Positions 47,685-57,798 are shown, counted from the first letter of the stretch. The stretch is DNA of 64,000 nucleotides from Aquibium carbonis (GCF_003970795.1 NZ_RWKW01000002.1:124001-188000), one strand, 5' to 3'. Translations and numbers: made by a program. Notes: generated from the letters alone by a model not told the origin.

Positions 47685-48932
47685 TCAGATCGGCTCGCCG
47701 CGCAGCAGGTTGGGTGCAGGGCCAGCCAGGCCCGCCGCCTGGCGAATGAAGAACTCCTTCAGCGCTGGCATGCGGTCGACCATGCCGAGGCCGATGTCGC
47801 GGATCGTCCGCAGCGGGCCGAAATCGTTCGAAAACATGCGGTTGAGCACGTCGGTGGTTACGCCCATCTGCACGGTGTCGAAACGCCGCCAGCTTGCGTA
47901 GCGATCCAGCACGTCGACCGCGCCGATATCTTCACCGAGGCGATCGGCCTCGACCACCACCTGTGCCAGCGCGGCCGCATCCTTGAAGCCGAGGTTGAGC
48001 CCCTGGCCGGCGATCGGGTGGATGCCGTGCGCGGCGTCACCGGCCAGCGCGAAGCGCGGCGCGACGAATTCGCGCGCCAGCGTGAGTCCCAGCGGCCAGG
48101 CCTTGCGCGGCCCGTCGACCCGGATGTCGCCGAGCTTCAGGCCGAAGCGCAGCTCCAGTTCGGTCTCGAAGACGATGTCGTCCTGGGCCACGAGGCGGTC
48201 GGCGTCGGCGGTGCGCTCGGTCCAGACGATCGACGAGCGGTTGGTCCCGTCCTCGCCGGGTTTCAGCGGCAGGATCGCGAAGGGGCCGGCGGGCAGGAAG
48301 TGTTCCTCCGCCCGGCCTTCATGCGGGCGCTCGTGCGCCACCGTGCAGACGATCCCCGACTGGCCGTAGTCCCAGTGCACGGTCTTGATGCCGGCCATGT
48401 CGCGCAGGCGCGACCTGACCCCGTCGGCTGCCACCAGCAGGCGCGCCGCCATCGTCGCGCCGTTCGCGAGCCTGACCGCGACCGACGCGCCGTCCACCTC
48501 GAAGCCCTCGACCGCGACGCCCTCGCGGATCGCGATGCCGAGATCGCCCGCGCGGCGGCGCAACGCCGCGTTCATGGCCTTGTTGGGGATCATGTGGGCA
48601 AAGGTCTCGCCGTCGGCCACTTCGCCGTCGAAGGTCAGGAACACGGGGCGAACCGGGTCGGAGGTGCGCGAATCGGTGACGATCATCTCGGTGATCGGCT
48701 GGGCGTGCGGCAGGATCTCGTCCCAGCAGCCGAGCTGTTCCAGCATTCGCCGCGCAGCGGCCGCCACCGCGGACGCGCGCCCGTCGCGCTCCCACACCCC
48801 GGCCGGCGCGGCATCCACCATGACGATCCGGAGACCCGGCCGCGCCTGCGCGATCGCCACGGCGGCGGCCAGTCCCACATAGCCCGCGCCCGCCACCACG
48901 ATGTCGGTGCGCTCCGGTGCTTCCTGTGTCAT
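47685..48932 (-). CDS. UbiH/UbiF/COQ6-family FAD monooxygenase
   Basis: The 415-residue flavoprotein should hydroxylate the ubiquinone ring. DIVVAGAGYVGLAAAVAIAQ binds the ADP of FAD; LLVAADGVRSRLRDMAGI is the DG motif; and FALAGDAAHGIHPIAGQGLNLGFKDAAAL is the second FAD block. In alphaproteobacteria one or two such enzymes do the work of UbiF, UbiH and UbiI, so the position modified cannot be given. ATG at 48932 is chosen. It is divergent from tesB. Confidence 0.92.
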   Translation of the reverse strand: MTQEAPERTDIVVAGAGYVGLAAAVAIAQARPGLRIVMVDAAPAGVWERDGRASAVAAAARRMLEQLGCWDEILPHAQPITEMIVTDSRTSDPVRPVFLTFDGEVADGETFAHMIPNKAMNAALRRRAGDLGIAIREGVAVEGFEVDGASVAVRLANGATMAARLLVAADGVRSRLRDMAGIKTVHWDYGQSGIVCTVAHERPHEGRAEEHFLPAGPFAILPLKPGEDGTNRSSIVWTERTADADRLVAQDDIVFETELELRFGLKLGDIRVDGPRKAWPLGLTLAREFVAPRFALAGDAAHGIHPIAGQGLNLGFKDAAALAQVVVEADRLGEDIGAVDVLDRYASWRRFDTVQMGVTTDVLNRMFSNDFGPLRTIRDIGLGMVDRMPALKEFFIRQAAGLAGPAPNLLRGEPI

Positions 48933-49037
48933 CGTCCAACTCCTCGCGGCGGCGCGCCGCAACTTGACTTCACCTGCAAGACTGGTCGAAACCGGCGCAT
49001 CGGCAGGACCGACAGTCGGTGGAAGGAGCCAGAGACG

Positions 49038-49904
49038 ATGTCTTCAGCCATGCAGGAACTCCTGTCCATACTCGACCTCGAGCGGCTGGAGCACAACCTG
49101 TTTCGTGGTCGCAGCCCGCAGACCGCCTGGCAGCGCGTCTTCGGCGGCCAGACCATCGGCCAGGCGCTCGTCGCCGCGCAGCGCACCGTCGACCCTGCCC
49201 GCCGCGTCCACTCGCTGCACGGCTACTTCATGCGCCCCGGCGACACCAAGGTGCCGATCGTCTACGAGGTCGACCGCATCCGCGACGGCCTCTCCTTCAA
49301 CACGCGACGCGTCGTCGCGATCCAGCACGGCCATGCCATCTTTTCGCTGGAGGCCTCGTTCCAGCTCGTCGAGGAGGGCCTGGACCACCAGGTCCCCATG
49401 CCGCTGGACGTGCCCCCGCCCGAGGATCTGAAGACGCAGCGCGAATTGCTGGAGACCGTCGACGGGGTACCGGAAGTGATCCGGCGCTTCTGGGCTCGCG
49501 ACCGCCCGCTCGAGATCAAACCGGTCGCCATCGAGCATTATGTCAGCCGCGAAAAGCTTCCGCCGCACCAGAACATCTGGATCCGCGCCACCGGACCCGT
49601 GCCTGCCGAATGGCCGATCCAGAGCGCGATCCTGGCCTATCTTTCCGACATGACCCTGCTCGACACGTCCACGTTTCCGCATGGCCGCGCGATCTTCGAC
49701 CCGGACTTGCAGGTGGCGAGCCTCGACCACGCCATGTGGTTCCACCGTGACGATCCGCTCGACGACTGGCTGCTCTACACCCAGGACAGCCCCTCCTCGT
49801 CGGGCTCGCGGGGATTGTCGCGCGGCTCTCTCTACAATCGGAAGGGGTTGCTGATTGCATCCGTCGCGCAGGAAGGACTGATCAGGCTGCGCTCAAAAGC
49901 CTAA
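49038..49904 (+). CDS. tesB: acyl-CoA thioesterase II
   Basis: The 288-residue double-hotdog thioesterase releases fatty acids from CoA. Blocks are LERLEHNLFRGRSPQTAWQRVFGGQTIGQALVAA, HSLHGYFMRPGD, YLSDMTLLDTS (the catalytic Asp of the family) and SLDHAMWFHRDDPLDDWLLY with the second-half active-site residues. GGAAGGAG precedes the ATG at 49038. The frame is open for a long way upstream, but that part is antisense to the UbiH-family gene and not coding. Confidence 0.94.
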   Translation: MSSAMQELLSILDLERLEHNLFRGRSPQTAWQRVFGGQTIGQALVAAQRTVDPARRVHSLHGYFMRPGDTKVPIVYEVDRIRDGLSFNTRRVVAIQHGHAIFSLEASFQLVEEGLDHQVPMPLDVPPPEDLKTQRELLETVDGVPEVIRRFWARDRPLEIKPVAIEHYVSREKLPPHQNIWIRATGPVPAEWPIQSAILAYLSDMTLLDTSTFPHGRAIFDPDLQVASLDHAMWFHRDDPLDDWLLYTQDSPSSSGSRGLSRGSLYNRKGLLIASVAQEGLIRLRSKA

Positions 49905-50030
49905 AATATAGGCAATTTCTCATTTTTGCCCAGATTATAGCCCGCTGAATTGTGCAGCGCGGTAGAGCGATGCTGTCCGGGCATGTGATTCACCCTTTAT
50001 TCCAACGGGTTGAGGCCTCCTTGCGCGACT

Positions 50031-50046
50031 TGGCACGGAGCTTGAA
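50031..50046 (+). promoter_or_regulatory. sigma-54-like promoter upstream of glnK
   Basis: TGGCAC at 50031-50036 followed after five bases by TTGAA at 50042-50046 matches the -24/-12 pattern (TGGCAC-N5-TTGCA) except at the -12 C. glnK-amtB is under RpoN and NtrC control in many proteobacteria, so the site is plausible. It is 87 bases before the glnK start. Confidence 0.45.
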
Positions 50047-50132
50047 TCTGCATGACCACGCACCGGACGTCGGCAAGGCGAACGGGAGTGTCTGTAAACG
50101 CGGGAACCCGCACAATCGAAGGGTGAAACCTG

Positions 50133-50471
50133 ATGAAGATCGTGATGGCTATAATCAAGCCTTTCAAGCTCGACGAGGTGCGCGAGGCGCTCACCGCCGT
50201 GGGCATCCAGGGGCTGACCGTCACCGAAGTCAAAGGCTACGGACGTCAGAAGGGGCACACGGAAATCTATCGCGGCGCCGAATATGCCGTCAGCTTCCTG
50301 CCCAAGATCAAGATCGAACTCGCGGTGAGTTCCGACATGGTCGACAAGGCCGTCGACGCGATCAGCGGCGCCGCCAAGACCGGCCAGATCGGCGACGGCA
50401 AGATCTTCGTCTACGGGATCGACCAGGCCGTGCGCATCCGCACCGGCGAGACCGACGTCGATGCGCTTTGA
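50133..50471 (+). CDS. glnK: nitrogen regulatory PII protein GlnK
   Basis: The 112-residue trimeric PII signal protein senses 2-oxoglutarate and ATP/ADP. The T-loop GYGRQKGHTEIYRGAEY contains the uridylylated Tyr51; KIEIAVS-type strands and the C-terminal signature TGQIGDGKIFVYGIDQAVRIRTGETD are complete. Being beside amtB it is the GlnK type, which plugs the ammonium channel when nitrogen is plentiful. amtB follows 28 bases later. Confidence 0.96.
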   Translation: MKIVMAIIKPFKLDEVREALTAVGIQGLTVTEVKGYGRQKGHTEIYRGAEYAVSFLPKIKIELAVSSDMVDKAVDAISGAAKTGQIGDGKIFVYGIDQAVRIRTGETDVDAL

Positions 50472-50499
50472 GAGCCATTCCGATTTCAAGGAGACAGAA

Positions 50500-51909
50500 A
50501 TGAACAGCCCTTCCCTCTTCAACAAGCTGGCACGGCCCGCCCTTGGCGGCATGGCCCTGCTGGCCATCGGAACGCTTTCGGCCTTCGCGCAGGATACGGC
50601 GGCCCCGGCTGTCGAAGCGGCCGAGGCCGCGGCCGCGGCGCCGGAGTTCGCCACCATTGCCGACACGGCCTACATCTTCAACACGCTGCTCTTCCTCATC
50701 GGCGGTTTCCTGGTCATGTGGATGGCGGCCGGCTTCGCCATGCTGGAGGCCGGCCTCGTCCGTTCCAAGAACGTGTCGATGCAGAGCCTGAAGAACGTCG
50801 CTCTCTATTCGATCGCCGGCCTCATGTACTGGCTCGTCGGCTACAACCTGATGTATTCGGGCGTCGACGGCGGCTATTTCGGTGAATGGTTCTCGCCGAA
50901 AGTGCTCGAGACGGTCGGCCTCGGCGCCGACGGCGAGGCAGCGGCCGCCCTCGACACCGGCTATTCGGCGGCGTCCGACTGGTTCTTCCAGATGGTGTTC
51001 TGCGCCACCACCGCCTCGATCGTCTCCGGCACGCTTGCCGAGCGCATCAAGCTGTGGCCCTTCCTGATCTTCACGGTCGTCCTGACCGGCTTCCTCTATC
51101 CGATCACGGGTTCCTGGGAATGGGGCACGGGCTGGCTCGACGAAATGGGCTTCTCCGATTTCGCCGGCTCGACGCTCGTCCACTCGGTCGGCGGCTGGGC
51201 GGCTCTCGCCGGCGCCCTGATCCTCGGCCCGCGCATCGGCAAGTACGGCAAGGGCGGCATCGTCCATCCGATGCCGGGTTCGTCGATCCCGCTCGCCACG
51301 CTCGGCACCTTCATCCTGTGGCTCGGCTGGTTCGGCTTCAACGGCGCTTCCCAGCTCGCCATGGGCACGATCGCTGACGTCTCCGACGTGAGCCGCATCT
51401 TCGTCAACACCAACATCGCCGCCGCCGCGGGCGTGGTCGTCGCCATCGTCCTGTCGCAGATCGTCTACGGCAAGGTCGACGTCACCTTCGCGCTGAACGG
51501 CGCCCTGGCCGGCCTGGTGTCGATCACGGCAGAGCCGCTTGCTCCGTCCATCCTGCAGGCGGTCATCATCGGCGGCATCGGCGGCGTGATCGTGGTCTTC
51601 GCGGTTCCGCTCCTCGACAAGCTCAAGATCGACGACGTGGTCGGCGCCATTCCGGTCCACCTCCTGGCCGGTATCTGGGGCACCTTCATCGTGCCGTGGT
51701 CGAACAGCGATGCCTCCTTCAGCGTCCAGATCATCGGCATCGCGGCGATCGGCATCTTCATCACCGTGACCAGCGCCATCGTCTGGCTGATCCTGAAGGC
51801 GGTGATGGGCCTGCGCCCGACCGAGGAGCAGGAAATGCTCGGCCTCGACAAGAGCGAGATCGGCGTCGAAGCCTATCCCGAGTTCACGGCGGCCGGCACG
51901 CGCTTCTGA
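50500..51909 (+). CDS. amtB: ammonium transporter AmtB
   Basis: The 469-residue inner-membrane channel has a cleavable N-terminal signal (LARPALGGMALLAIGTLSAFA) and eleven membrane segments. The twin pore histidines are in STLVHSVGGWAALAGA and PVHLLAGIWGTF; FATTAS-like MVFCATTASIVSG and MWMAAGFAMLEAGLVRSKN are family blocks. AAGGAG precedes the ATG at 50500. It is the second gene of the glnK operon and is followed by a strong terminator. Confidence 0.97.
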   Translation: MNSPSLFNKLARPALGGMALLAIGTLSAFAQDTAAPAVEAAEAAAAAPEFATIADTAYIFNTLLFLIGGFLVMWMAAGFAMLEAGLVRSKNVSMQSLKNVALYSIAGLMYWLVGYNLMYSGVDGGYFGEWFSPKVLETVGLGADGEAAAALDTGYSAASDWFFQMVFCATTASIVSGTLAERIKLWPFLIFTVVLTGFLYPITGSWEWGTGWLDEMGFSDFAGSTLVHSVGGWAALAGALILGPRIGKYGKGGIVHPMPGSSIPLATLGTFILWLGWFGFNGASQLAMGTIADVSDVSRIFVNTNIAAAAGVVVAIVLSQIVYGKVDVTFALNGALAGLVSITAEPLAPSILQAVIIGGIGGVIVVFAVPLLDKLKIDDVVGAIPVHLLAGIWGTFIVPWSNSDASFSVQIIGIAAIGIFITVTSAIVWLILKAVMGLRPTEEQEMLGLDKSEIGVEAYPEFTAAGTRF

Positions 51910-51941
51910 GCCGTCCGGACTTCGATATCCTCCCAAGCTTG

Positions 51942-51968
51942 GGGCCCGGTTCGCCGGGCCCTTTTTTT
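51942..51968 (+). terminator. rho-independent terminator of glnK-amtB
   Basis: GGGCCCGG (51942-51949), TTCG tetraloop, CCGGGCCC (51954-51961) and seven T form a textbook terminator 33 bases after the amtB stop. Confidence 0.92.
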
Positions 51969-52089
51969 GATGCCGAAGGCCGCCGGGGAGGGCCATGGTT
52001 AATGGCGCTTTAACCGCCTGCCCTTAGTCTGGACGTGCATCGGAACCGCTTCAGAGGCCGGGCCGATGCGCGACCAGAGGATAGATTGT

Positions 52090-54747
52090 ATGCGTCAAGG
52101 CCCGTCCGCCGCCTTCGCCCTGTCCGGCATCGGATACGGCATCCAGACCTTCCTGCGCCGACAGTTGATGCGCTCCATCGGCCTTGCGCTGCTGGGCTTC
52201 TGCGGTTTTGCCGTGGCGAGCCTCGCCACCTGGAACGTCGCCGATCCGAGCTTCAGCCACGCGACGTCGAACGCGGTGACCAACGCGATGGGCTATCCCG
52301 GCGCGGTCCTGTCGGACCTCGCGATGCAGTTCTTCGGCCTGGCATCGGTCGCCGGCCTGTTGCCGGCCTTCGCCTGGGGACTGTTCTTCGTCGCCGCACG
52401 TGGGCTCGACCGGCTGCCGCGCCGCGGTGCAGCCTGGTTCGGGGCGACCGTGCTTTCGGCGGCGCTGGCCGGCTGCATCGCCGCGCCCGAAACCTGGCCG
52501 CTGCCGACCGGCCTTGGCGGCGTGGCGGGCGACATGGTCCTCAAGATCCCCGCCCTGTTCTCCGATGGATATCCCGGCGGCTGGCTGGCCATGGCCTGCG
52601 CCGTCGCCGCCGCGATCCCCGCCGCCTGGCTGATGCTGTTCGCCACCGGCCTGATCGGCCGCGAGGCGCTCGACCTCGATGCCGACGAGGCGGTGGACGA
52701 AGACGACCTCGATGAGGACATGGAAGAAGAGCGCGGCTTCGCGGTCATCGGCGCCGTGGTGCATTGGTGGCTGTTCCTGAGCGCCTTCGTGCGGCGCGCG
52801 ATGGGCGCAGCCAGGCTGCCCGCGCGCCGCGCCGCCGTTGGCCCCGAGGACGATGACCCCCTGCTCGATTTCGTCGTTTCGCGGGACGAACGCCTGGCGC
52901 CTTCGGCAGGCGAGCCGCTGCGGCGACCGCGTGTCGAACCCGCCTTCGCATCCGAACCCGACTTCGACCTGCCGACGGGAGAACTCGACCCCGACGAGGA
53001 CGACGAGGACGAGTTCATGGCCGTGCAGGCCCCGGTGCAGCCGAGGGTCGCGGCGCAGACCCAGCGCCAGCCGGCGCCAGCCGGCGATACCACGGTGCGC
53101 AACTTCCGCTCCGCGCCCGGACAGGCGCGTGTCGAGGCCCCCGCACCGCGGCCTCTGCCCGGCGCCCGCCTGGAGCGCGAGGCGCAGACGAGCTTCATCG
53201 GCACCGACACTTTCGAGATGCCGTCGCTGCACTTCCTGTCGGAAGCCAAGAACGTGGTCCGCGATCCCAGCCTGTCGAAGGATGCGCTGGAGCAGAACGC
53301 CCGCCTTCTCGAGGGCGTGCTGGAGGATTTCGGCGTCAAGGGCGAGATCATCCACGTTCGCCCCGGCCCCGTGGTCACGCTCTACGAACTGGAGCCCGCC
53401 CCCGGCATCAAGTCGAGCCGGGTGATCGGCCTTGCCGACGACATTGCCCGCTCGATGAGCGCCATTGCCTGCCGCGTCGCCGTGGTGCCCGGCCGCAACG
53501 CCATCGGCATCGAACTGCCCAACGCCAAGCGCGAGACGGTCTACCTGCGCGAACTGCTGGCCAGCCGCGACTTCGAGCAGTCGAAGGCCAAGCTGGCGCT
53601 GGCGCTCGGCAAGACCATCAACGGCGAGGCGGTCATCGCCGACATCGCCAAGTTCCCGCACCTTCTGGTGGCCGGCACCACCGGTTCGGGCAAGTCGGTC
53701 GCCATCAACACCTTCATCCTGTCGATCCTCTATCGCATGAAGCCGGAGGATTGCCGGCTGATCATGATCGACCCGAAGATGCTGGAACTGTCGGTCTATG
53801 ACGGCATCCCGCACCTCCTGACCCCCGTCGTCACCGACCCCAAGAAGGCCGTCGTCGCGCTGAAATGGACCGTGCGCGAGATGGAGGACCGCTATCGCAA
53901 GATGTCGAAGGTGGGCGTGCGCAACATCGACGGCTTCAACCAGCGCGTCATCCAGGCCGAGAAGAAGGGCGAGGCGATCTCGCGCACCGTCCAGACCGGC
54001 TTCGACCGTGATACGGGCGAGGCGGTCTACGAGACCGAAAGCCTCGACCTGAAGCCCTTGCCCTACATCGTCGTCATCATCGACGAGATGGCCGACCTGA
54101 TGATGGTGGCCGGCAAGGATATCGAAGGCGCAGTGCAGCGCCTGGCACAGATGGCGCGCGCCGCCGGCATCCACGTCATCATGGCCACGCAGCGTCCCTC
54201 GGTCGACGTCATCACCGGCACCATCAAGGCCAACTTCCCCACCCGCATTTCCTTCCAGGTGACGTCGAAGATCGACAGCCGCACCATCCTGGGCGAGATG
54301 GGCGCCGAACAGCTGCTCGGAATGGGCGACATGCTCTACATGGCCGGCGGCGGCCGCATCCAGCGCGTCCACGGCCCCTTCGTCTCCGACGACGAGGTCG
54401 AGAAGGTCGTCGGACACCTCAAGCTGCAGGGCGTTCCCGAATATCTCGACGCCATCACCGAAGACGACGAGGACGAGGACGACGAGCCGTCCGGCAAGGG
54501 CGGCGGTTCGGGCGGTTCCGGCGGCGGAAACTTCGACGAATCGGACGATCCCTACGACCAGGCCGTCTCCGTGGTCTTGCGCGACGGCAAGGCGTCCACC
54601 AGTTATATCCAGAGACGGCTGGGCATCGGCTACAATCGCGCCGCCTCCATCATCGAGCGGATGGAGCAGGAAGGCATCGTCGGCCCGGCCAACCACGCCG
54701 GCAAGCGCGAGATTCTGGTTCCGACCGAGGAAGACGATCCGTTCTGA
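52090..54747 (+). CDS. ftsK: DNA translocase FtsK
   Basis: The 885-residue septal motor moves chromosome ends apart and promotes dimer resolution. Four N-terminal membrane segments (residues about 25-205) are followed by an acidic and Pro-rich linker. The motor has Walker A GTTGSGKS near 529-536 and [16 protein letters not shown] as Walker B. The C-terminal winged gamma domain ([40 protein letters not shown]) reads KOPS sites. ATG at 52090 is chosen for its upstream AGAGGA and rhizobial-type start; ATG 52066 is possible. Confidence 0.96.
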   Translation: MRQGPSAAFALSGIGYGIQTFLRRQLMRSIGLALLGFCGFAVASLATWNVADPSFSHATSNAVTNAMGYPGAVLSDLAMQFFGLASVAGLLPAFAWGLFFVAARGLDRLPRRGAAWFGATVLSAALAGCIAAPETWPLPTGLGGVAGDMVLKIPALFSDGYPGGWLAMACAVAAAIPAAWLMLFATGLIGREALDLDADEAVDEDDLDEDMEEERGFAVIGAVVHWWLFLSAFVRRAMGAARLPARRAAVGPEDDDPLLDFVVSRDERLAPSAGEPLRRPRVEPAFASEPDFDLPTGELDPDEDDEDEFMAVQAPVQPRVAAQTQRQPAPAGDTTVRNFRSAPGQARVEAPAPRPLPGARLEREAQTSFIGTDTFEMPSLHFLSEAKNVVRDPSLSKDALEQNARLLEGVLEDFGVKGEIIHVRPGPVVTLYELEPAPGIKSSRVIGLADDIARSMSAIACRVAVVPGRNAIGIELPNAKRETVYLRELLASRDFEQSKAKLALALGKTINGEAVIADIAKFPHLLVAGTTGSGKSVAINTFILSILYRMKPEDCRLIMIDPKMLELSVYDGIPHLLTPVVTDPKKAVVALKWTVREMEDRYRKMSKVGVRNIDGFNQRVIQAEKKGEAISRTVQTGFDRDTGEAVYETESLDLKPLPYIVVIIDEMADLMMVAGKDIEGAVQRLAQMARAAGIHVIMATQRPSVDVITGTIKANFPTRISFQVTSKIDSRTILGEMGAEQLLGMGDMLYMAGGGRIQRVHGPFVSDDEVEKVVGHLKLQGVPEYLDAITEDDEDEDDEPSGKGGGSGGSGGGNFDESDDPYDQAVSVVLRDGKASTSYIQRRLGIGYNRAASIIERMEQEGIVGPANHAGKREILVPTEEDDPF

Positions 54748-54828
54748 GTCGGGCCGTCGGGATCGCGGGGCCAAACTATAGCCGCAGTCGCTTCCTAGCG
54801 ATGAGGCATGAACAGGAGATTCGGAGAC

Positions 54829-55497
54829 ATGACCGCATCAACCGCCCCGCGTCCGGGCCGCGTCCGACGCGCCGCCGCTGCTTTCGCCATCGCCGCGGCT
54901 GCCGCGCTGACGATCCTGCCGCCCACGCAGGCCAGCGCGCAGGGCGCCGACCCGCAGAGGATCGCCGATCACTTCGCCGGTGTTCGCACCATGACCGGCG
55001 AGTTCGTCCAGTTCGGTCCGAAGGGCGAGCAGACCGGAGGCAAGTTCTTCATCGAGCGGCCCGGCAAGATTCGCTTCAACTACGAGGAGCCGTCCGACTT
55101 CCGGGTCATCGCCGATGGCCAGTCGGTCGTCATCAACAATGGCAGGCTGAACACCTGGGACCTCTACCCGCTGTCCAAGACGCCGCTCAAGCTGCTGCTC
55201 GACACCCGCATCGACCTGTCGGGCAACAAGGTGCGCTCGGTGCGCCAGGACGAAGACCTGACCACCATCCAGCTTCAGGACAAGTCGATCTTCGGCGATT
55301 CGACCATCACCATGATGTTCGATCCCAAGAGCTACGAGCTACGGCAGTGGACCATCACGGACGCCAAGGGCAAGGACACCACCGTGATGATCTACAACGT
55401 GCAGGAAGGGGTTGCCTTCGACCCCAGCGTCTTCACCATCGACTACGCCCGCATCACCGAGGCCTCGCAGGGCCAGGGCGCCAATCGCGGCAAATAG
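54829..55497 (+). CDS. lolA: outer-membrane lipoprotein carrier LolA-like protein
   Basis: The 222-residue periplasmic protein has a signal peptide (RAAAAFAIAAAAALTILPPTQASAQ) and a LolA fold: IADHFAGVRTMTGEFVQFGPKGEQTGGKFFIERPGKIRFNYEEPSDFRVIADGQSVVINN, with the open barrel that holds lipoprotein acyl chains. It ferries lipoproteins to the outer membrane. The place after ftsK is conserved. ATG at 54829 follows AGGAG; ATG 54808 is possible. Confidence 0.92.
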   Translation: MTASTAPRPGRVRRAAAAFAIAAAAALTILPPTQASAQGADPQRIADHFAGVRTMTGEFVQFGPKGEQTGGKFFIERPGKIRFNYEEPSDFRVIADGQSVVINNGRLNTWDLYPLSKTPLKLLLDTRIDLSGNKVRSVRQDEDLTTIQLQDKSIFGDSTITMMFDPKSYELRQWTITDAKGKDTTVMIYNVQEGVAFDPSVFTIDYARITEASQGQGANRGK

Positions 55498-55580
55498 CCT
55501 GCGCGACGGCGCCCACGCTTTGTCGGGAATAGCGGGCACCGACGCTTGATTTCGGCGTCCCGGAATGAGAACGGTTCGAA

Positions 55581-55609
55581 GGGTCGCCGCGGCAGCGCGG
55601 CGGCCCTTT
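55581..55609 (+). terminator. intrinsic terminator after lolA
   Basis: GGGTCGCCGCG (55581-55591) pairs with CGCGGCGGCCC (55596-55606) over eleven base pairs with one T-G, around a four-base loop, followed by TTT. It lies between lolA and xthA. Confidence 0.65.
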
Positions 55610-55638
55610 CCCGTTCACGCCCCCGCACGGAAGACGCC

Positions 55639-56445
55639 ATGCCGCTGACGATCGCCACCTGGAACATCAACTCGGTGCGCCTGCGCTTCCCGCTGGTGGA
55701 AAAATTCCTGCGCGAACATCAGCCCGACGTCCTGTGCCTTCAGGAGACCAAGTGCCCGGACGACCTTTTTCCCGCCGACGGCTTTCGCCAGCTCGGCTAC
55801 GAGCACGTCGCGATCAGCGGCCAGAAGGGCTACCACGGCGTCGCGACGATTTCCCGCCGGCCGCTCGAGATCGTGGAGAAGCGGCGCTTCTGCGACAATG
55901 ACGATTGCCGCCATCTCTCCACCCGGTTCGAGGCGGGCGGCAGGTCGGTGCTGCTGCACAATTTCTACGTCCCGGCCGGCGGCGACGAGCCCGACCCGGC
56001 CATCAACCCGAAATTCCGCCACAAGCTCGACTTCATCGAGGAAATGCGCACCGTGGCGGCCCTCCACGATGGCGAGAATGCCGCGGTCCTCGTCGGCGAC
56101 CTCAACATCGCCCCCCTGGAGGACGACGTCTGGTCGCACCGGCAACTCCTCAAGGTGGTCAGCCACACGCCAGTGGAAACGCAAGGCCTGGAATCGATGC
56201 GCCTGCAGGGCGGCTGGGCAGACCTGATGCGCATCCACACGCCGCCGCCCGAGAAGATCTACACCTGGTGGAGCTACCGGGCCCGCGACTGGGAAGCGGC
56301 CGACCGGGGCCGCCGCCTCGATCATGTGTGGTCGTCGCCGAACCTCGTGGAGAGCCTGTCCGGCATCGAGGTGCTGAAGGCGGCGCGCGGCTGGGAGCGC
56401 CCGTCCGACCACGTGCCGGTCATCGCCCGGTTCGACCTGGCTTAG
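55639..56445 (+). CDS. xthA: exodeoxyribonuclease III / AP endonuclease
   Basis: The 268-residue repair nuclease has the exonuclease-endonuclease-phosphatase motifs: TIATWNINSVRLR (Asn), CLQETKCPDD (catalytic Glu), GYHGVATISRRP, VGDLNIAPLEDDVW (Asp-x-Asn) and RPSDHVPVIARF (Asp-His). It cuts at abasic sites and trims 3' ends. ATG at 55639 starts directly at the first strand. Convergent with the cyclic-nucleotide-binding gene. Confidence 0.95.
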   Translation: MPLTIATWNINSVRLRFPLVEKFLREHQPDVLCLQETKCPDDLFPADGFRQLGYEHVAISGQKGYHGVATISRRPLEIVEKRRFCDNDDCRHLSTRFEAGGRSVLLHNFYVPAGGDEPDPAINPKFRHKLDFIEEMRTVAALHDGENAAVLVGDLNIAPLEDDVWSHRQLLKVVSHTPVETQGLESMRLQGGWADLMRIHTPPPEKIYTWWSYRARDWEAADRGRRLDHVWSSPNLVESLSGIEVLKAARGWERPSDHVPVIARFDLA

Positions 56446-56470
56446 AGCGTGTCACGGATTAGCCCGCGGT

Positions 56471-56923
56471 CTACTGGAACTTCGGAGCCATGCTCTCGAT
56501 CTTGGCGATCATCGAGGTGAGGCCCAGCGACAACCGTCGATGCAGCATCGCCGCGGCCTGCGGATACTCCTCCAGCATGCGCCGGAAGAGCGCGCGGTTG
56601 AGCTTCACGACCTCGACGTCGCCGGTGGCGACCGCTCCCGTGAGGCGCTTGGTCTCGATGATCAGCGCCAGCTCGCCGAGCACCGAGCCGCGGCCGCACT
56701 GCGAGACGACGACGCGTCCTGCACCGGTGTCGCGGACCAGGGCGACGATCCCCGAGACCACGACATAGGCGCTGTCGGCCACGTCGCCTTCGCGGTAGAG
56801 CTCGCGGCCGATCGTGTATTTCAGACGCTCCGTGCCGAAGGCAAGCAAGCGCATCTGCTCGGGCGTGAAATCCTCGAAAATCTCCACGCCGGCCAGAATG
56901 CCGATATCGTCTTCTAGCGTCAT
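56471..56923 (-). CDS. stand-alone cyclic-nucleotide-binding domain protein
   Basis: The 150-residue protein is a single cNMP-binding beta barrel (EIFEDFTPEQMRLLAFGTERLKYTIGRELYREGDVADSAYVVVSG) with the phosphate-binding cassette at GSVLGELALIIETKRLTGAVA. No DNA-binding helix follows, so it is not a Crp-type regulator by itself. It starts about 60 bases after the stop of the OmpR-family regulator on the same strand and may act with it; the ligand is uncertain. Confidence 0.85.
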   Translation of the reverse strand: MTLEDDIGILAGVEIFEDFTPEQMRLLAFGTERLKYTIGRELYREGDVADSAYVVVSGIVALVRDTGAGRVVVSQCGRGSVLGELALIIETKRLTGAVATGDVEVVKLNRALFRRMLEEYPQAAAMLHRRLSLGLTSMIAKIESMAPKFQ

Positions 56924-56982
56924 GAAGCTGTCCCGGGCTTCCCCCCACCCGGCTCCCAGCCCGGCGAGATGGATTTGCCGAC

Positions 56983-57666
56983 TCAGGGAACGAGCTTGTA
57001 TCCGCCGCTTTCTGTCACAAGAATTTCGGCATTGGAAGGATCGCGCTCGATCTTCTGCCTCAGACGATAAACGTGCGTTTCGAGCGTATGCGTCGTCACG
57101 CCCGAATTATAGCCCCACACCTCTTCCAGCAGAACGTCCCGCGTGATCACCTTCTGCCCGGCTCGGTATAGATACTTGATGATCGAGGCCTCCTTCTCGG
57201 TCAGCCGCACCTTGCCGCCGCGCTGGTCGAGAAGCAGTTTCTGGCTCGGCTTGAAGGTATAGGGACCGACGACGAAGGTCGCGTCCTCGCTCTGCTCGTG
57301 CTGGCGCAACTGCGCTCGGATGCGGGCGAGAAGTACCGCGAAGCGAAAGGGCTTCGTCACGTAGTCGTTGGCGCCGGCTTCCAGACCGAGAATGGTGTCG
57401 GAATCGGTGTCCTGTCCCGTCAGCATGATGATCGGCGACTTGAAGCCGCCCTTGCGCAGCAGCTTCACCGCCTCGCGCCCATCCATGTCGGGCAGGCCGA
57501 CATCCATGATCAGGAGATCGATGAGGCCGGCTCGCGCCGTCGCGACGCCCTTGGTCGCGTTCGCCTCCTGCATCACGCGGAATTCCTCGTAGAGCGAGAG
57601 TTGCTCCACCAGCGTGGTGCGAAGGTCGTCGTCGTCATCGACGATCAGGATTGTGCGTGACGTCAT
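56983..57666 (-). CDS. OmpR/PhoB-family response regulator
   Basis: The 227-residue regulator has a receiver domain (ILIVDDDDDLR, phospho-acceptor Asp55 in LLIMDVGLPDMDG, Lys in YVTKPF) and an OmpR winged helix (LTEKEASIIKYLYRAGQKVITRDVLLEEVWGYNSGVTTHTLETHVYRLRQKI). Context and sequence recall CenR, an essential envelope regulator of alphaproteobacteria, but I cannot confirm this. No histidine kinase gene is adjacent. It is divergent from the L,D-transpeptidase gene. Confidence 0.92.
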   Translation of the reverse strand: MTSRTILIVDDDDDLRTTLVEQLSLYEEFRVMQEANATKGVATARAGLIDLLIMDVGLPDMDGREAVKLLRKGGFKSPIIMLTGQDTDSDTILGLEAGANDYVTKPFRFAVLLARIRAQLRQHEQSEDATFVVGPYTFKPSQKLLLDQRGGKVRLTEKEASIIKYLYRAGQKVITRDVLLEEVWGYNSGVTTHTLETHVYRLRQKIERDPSNAEILVTESGGYKLVP

Positions 57667-57798
57667 CTTGGAATCCAGTTTTTCATGTCGACAGCCCGTC
57701 CGAAGACCATTCTTCTAGGAAACGCGCCGAAACTGTGGAAGCCGTTCACCGTGATTTGTTTTCAATTGGTATCCTACCCGAAAAAACGTGAACGCAAG

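Noticed and set aside
47505-49037. Upstream extension of the tesB frame, with a Cys-rich stretch CGCGCNGTLCAEC near 47570
   Set aside because: The frame runs antisense through the UbiH-family gene, and tesB has its own strong ribosome binding site and family start at 49038. The Cys cluster is a chance reading.
52051-54774. 907-codon open frame on the minus strand
   Set aside because: Antisense to ftsK, which has every expected motif; the antisense product shows only compositional bias.
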